Assembly (NCBI GenBank): GCA_047637855.1
Contig: JBLJBF010000223.1
Coordinates: 1-5,725 of the forward strand
DNA from: Pseudoflavonifractor sp047637855
GTDB lineage: Bacteria; Bacillota; Clostridia; Oscillospirales; Oscillospiraceae
Direction: 5' to 3'
Length of the DNA: 5,725 nt
Shown: positions 5,674 to 5,725 of the stretch, one piece after another
Layout of the letters: each line of letters opens with the position of its first letter
Numbering within the stretch: the stretch's first letter is position 1
Program-made: the position numbers and the translations under genes
The notes under the pieces: generated by a model
The model's input: only the letters and a program-made list of their open reading frames with translations
What the model was told of the DNA's origin: nothing
The model's database searches: none

Positions 5674-5725
5674 TCGTCCTCTAAATACTGGTCGATGGCC
5701 CGGATAAGCGCCCGGCTCACCTCGT
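5670..5725 (-). CDS. gdpP: C-terminal end of probable GdpP (DHH/DHHA1 c-di-AMP phosphodiesterase), 5' end beyond window
   Basis: Only the last 17 complete codons are visible: EVSRALIRAIDQYLEDE, then TAG (5670-5672). That is too little to identify a protein by itself. The assignment rests on position, since gdpP (yybT) precedes rplI and dnaB in B. subtilis and many Firmicutes, and on resemblance of this amphipathic end to DHHA1-domain C-termini. The extra copy downstream offers supporting sequence (NAATAGAQVPG). GdpP proteins are membrane-bound enzymes that hydrolyse c-di-AMP. I take this as the functional gene end because it is the copy continuous with upstream coding sequence at the window edge. 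Another conserved gene in this slot is possible. Confidence 0.55.
   Translation of the reverse strand, partial: EVSRALIRAIDQYLEDE

Noticed and set aside
5463..5725. CRISPR array or tandem repeat array
   Set aside because: Only two copies are present and they encode a gene's C-terminus; there is no regular short repeat-spacer pattern.

Overview
The window is GC-rich chromosomal DNA in which every gene I can support lies on the minus strand. Gene content, GC-rich codon use and gene order suggest a high-GC member of the Clostridia (Oscillospiraceae-like); this is inference, since no rRNA or other taxonomic marker is present. In transcription order (high to low coordinates) the genes are: the last codons of a probable gdpP (c-di-AMP phosphodiesterase), rplI (ribosomal protein L9), dnaB (replicative helicase), tilS (tRNA-Ile lysidine synthetase), hpt (hypoxanthine phosphoribosyltransferase) and ftsH (membrane AAA+ protease, cut by the window edge). 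This joins two neighbourhoods well known in Firmicutes, gdpP-rplI-dnaB and tilS-hpt-ftsH.

Spacing is tight where the genes are ordinary: 38 bp between rplI and dnaB, 67 bp between dnaB and tilS, and a 4-bp ATGA overlap between tilS and hpt. Two gaps of about 265 bp break the pattern, gdpP-rplI (5405-5669) and hpt-ftsH (1365-1628). No convincing sigma-70 promoter was found in either gap.

These two gaps are the interesting part and share one architecture. In each, the intact gene end is followed by a hairpin-rich spacer, and then by a second, in-frame copy of the same gene's last codons with a different stop codon. At gdpP the two copies are identical over at least 55 bp (the window ends inside the repeat). 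At hpt they match at 60 of 68 positions, and 7 of the 8 differences fall at third codon positions, so the extra tail looks like the end of a diverged but once-functional hpt allele. Each spacer holds a strong hairpin followed, on the plus strand, by GGGCCC and a T-rich tract, and a second hairpin beyond it. The hpt spacer also carries a 14-bp inverted copy of an hpt segment close to the point where the duplicated tail begins.

Possible explanations are small mobile elements that insert at gene 3' ends and regenerate the coding end, allele replacement that left the old tail behind, or chimeric assembly of two strains. The sequence alone cannot decide between them. The protein-coding genes themselves are canonical housekeeping genes with intact visible motifs.
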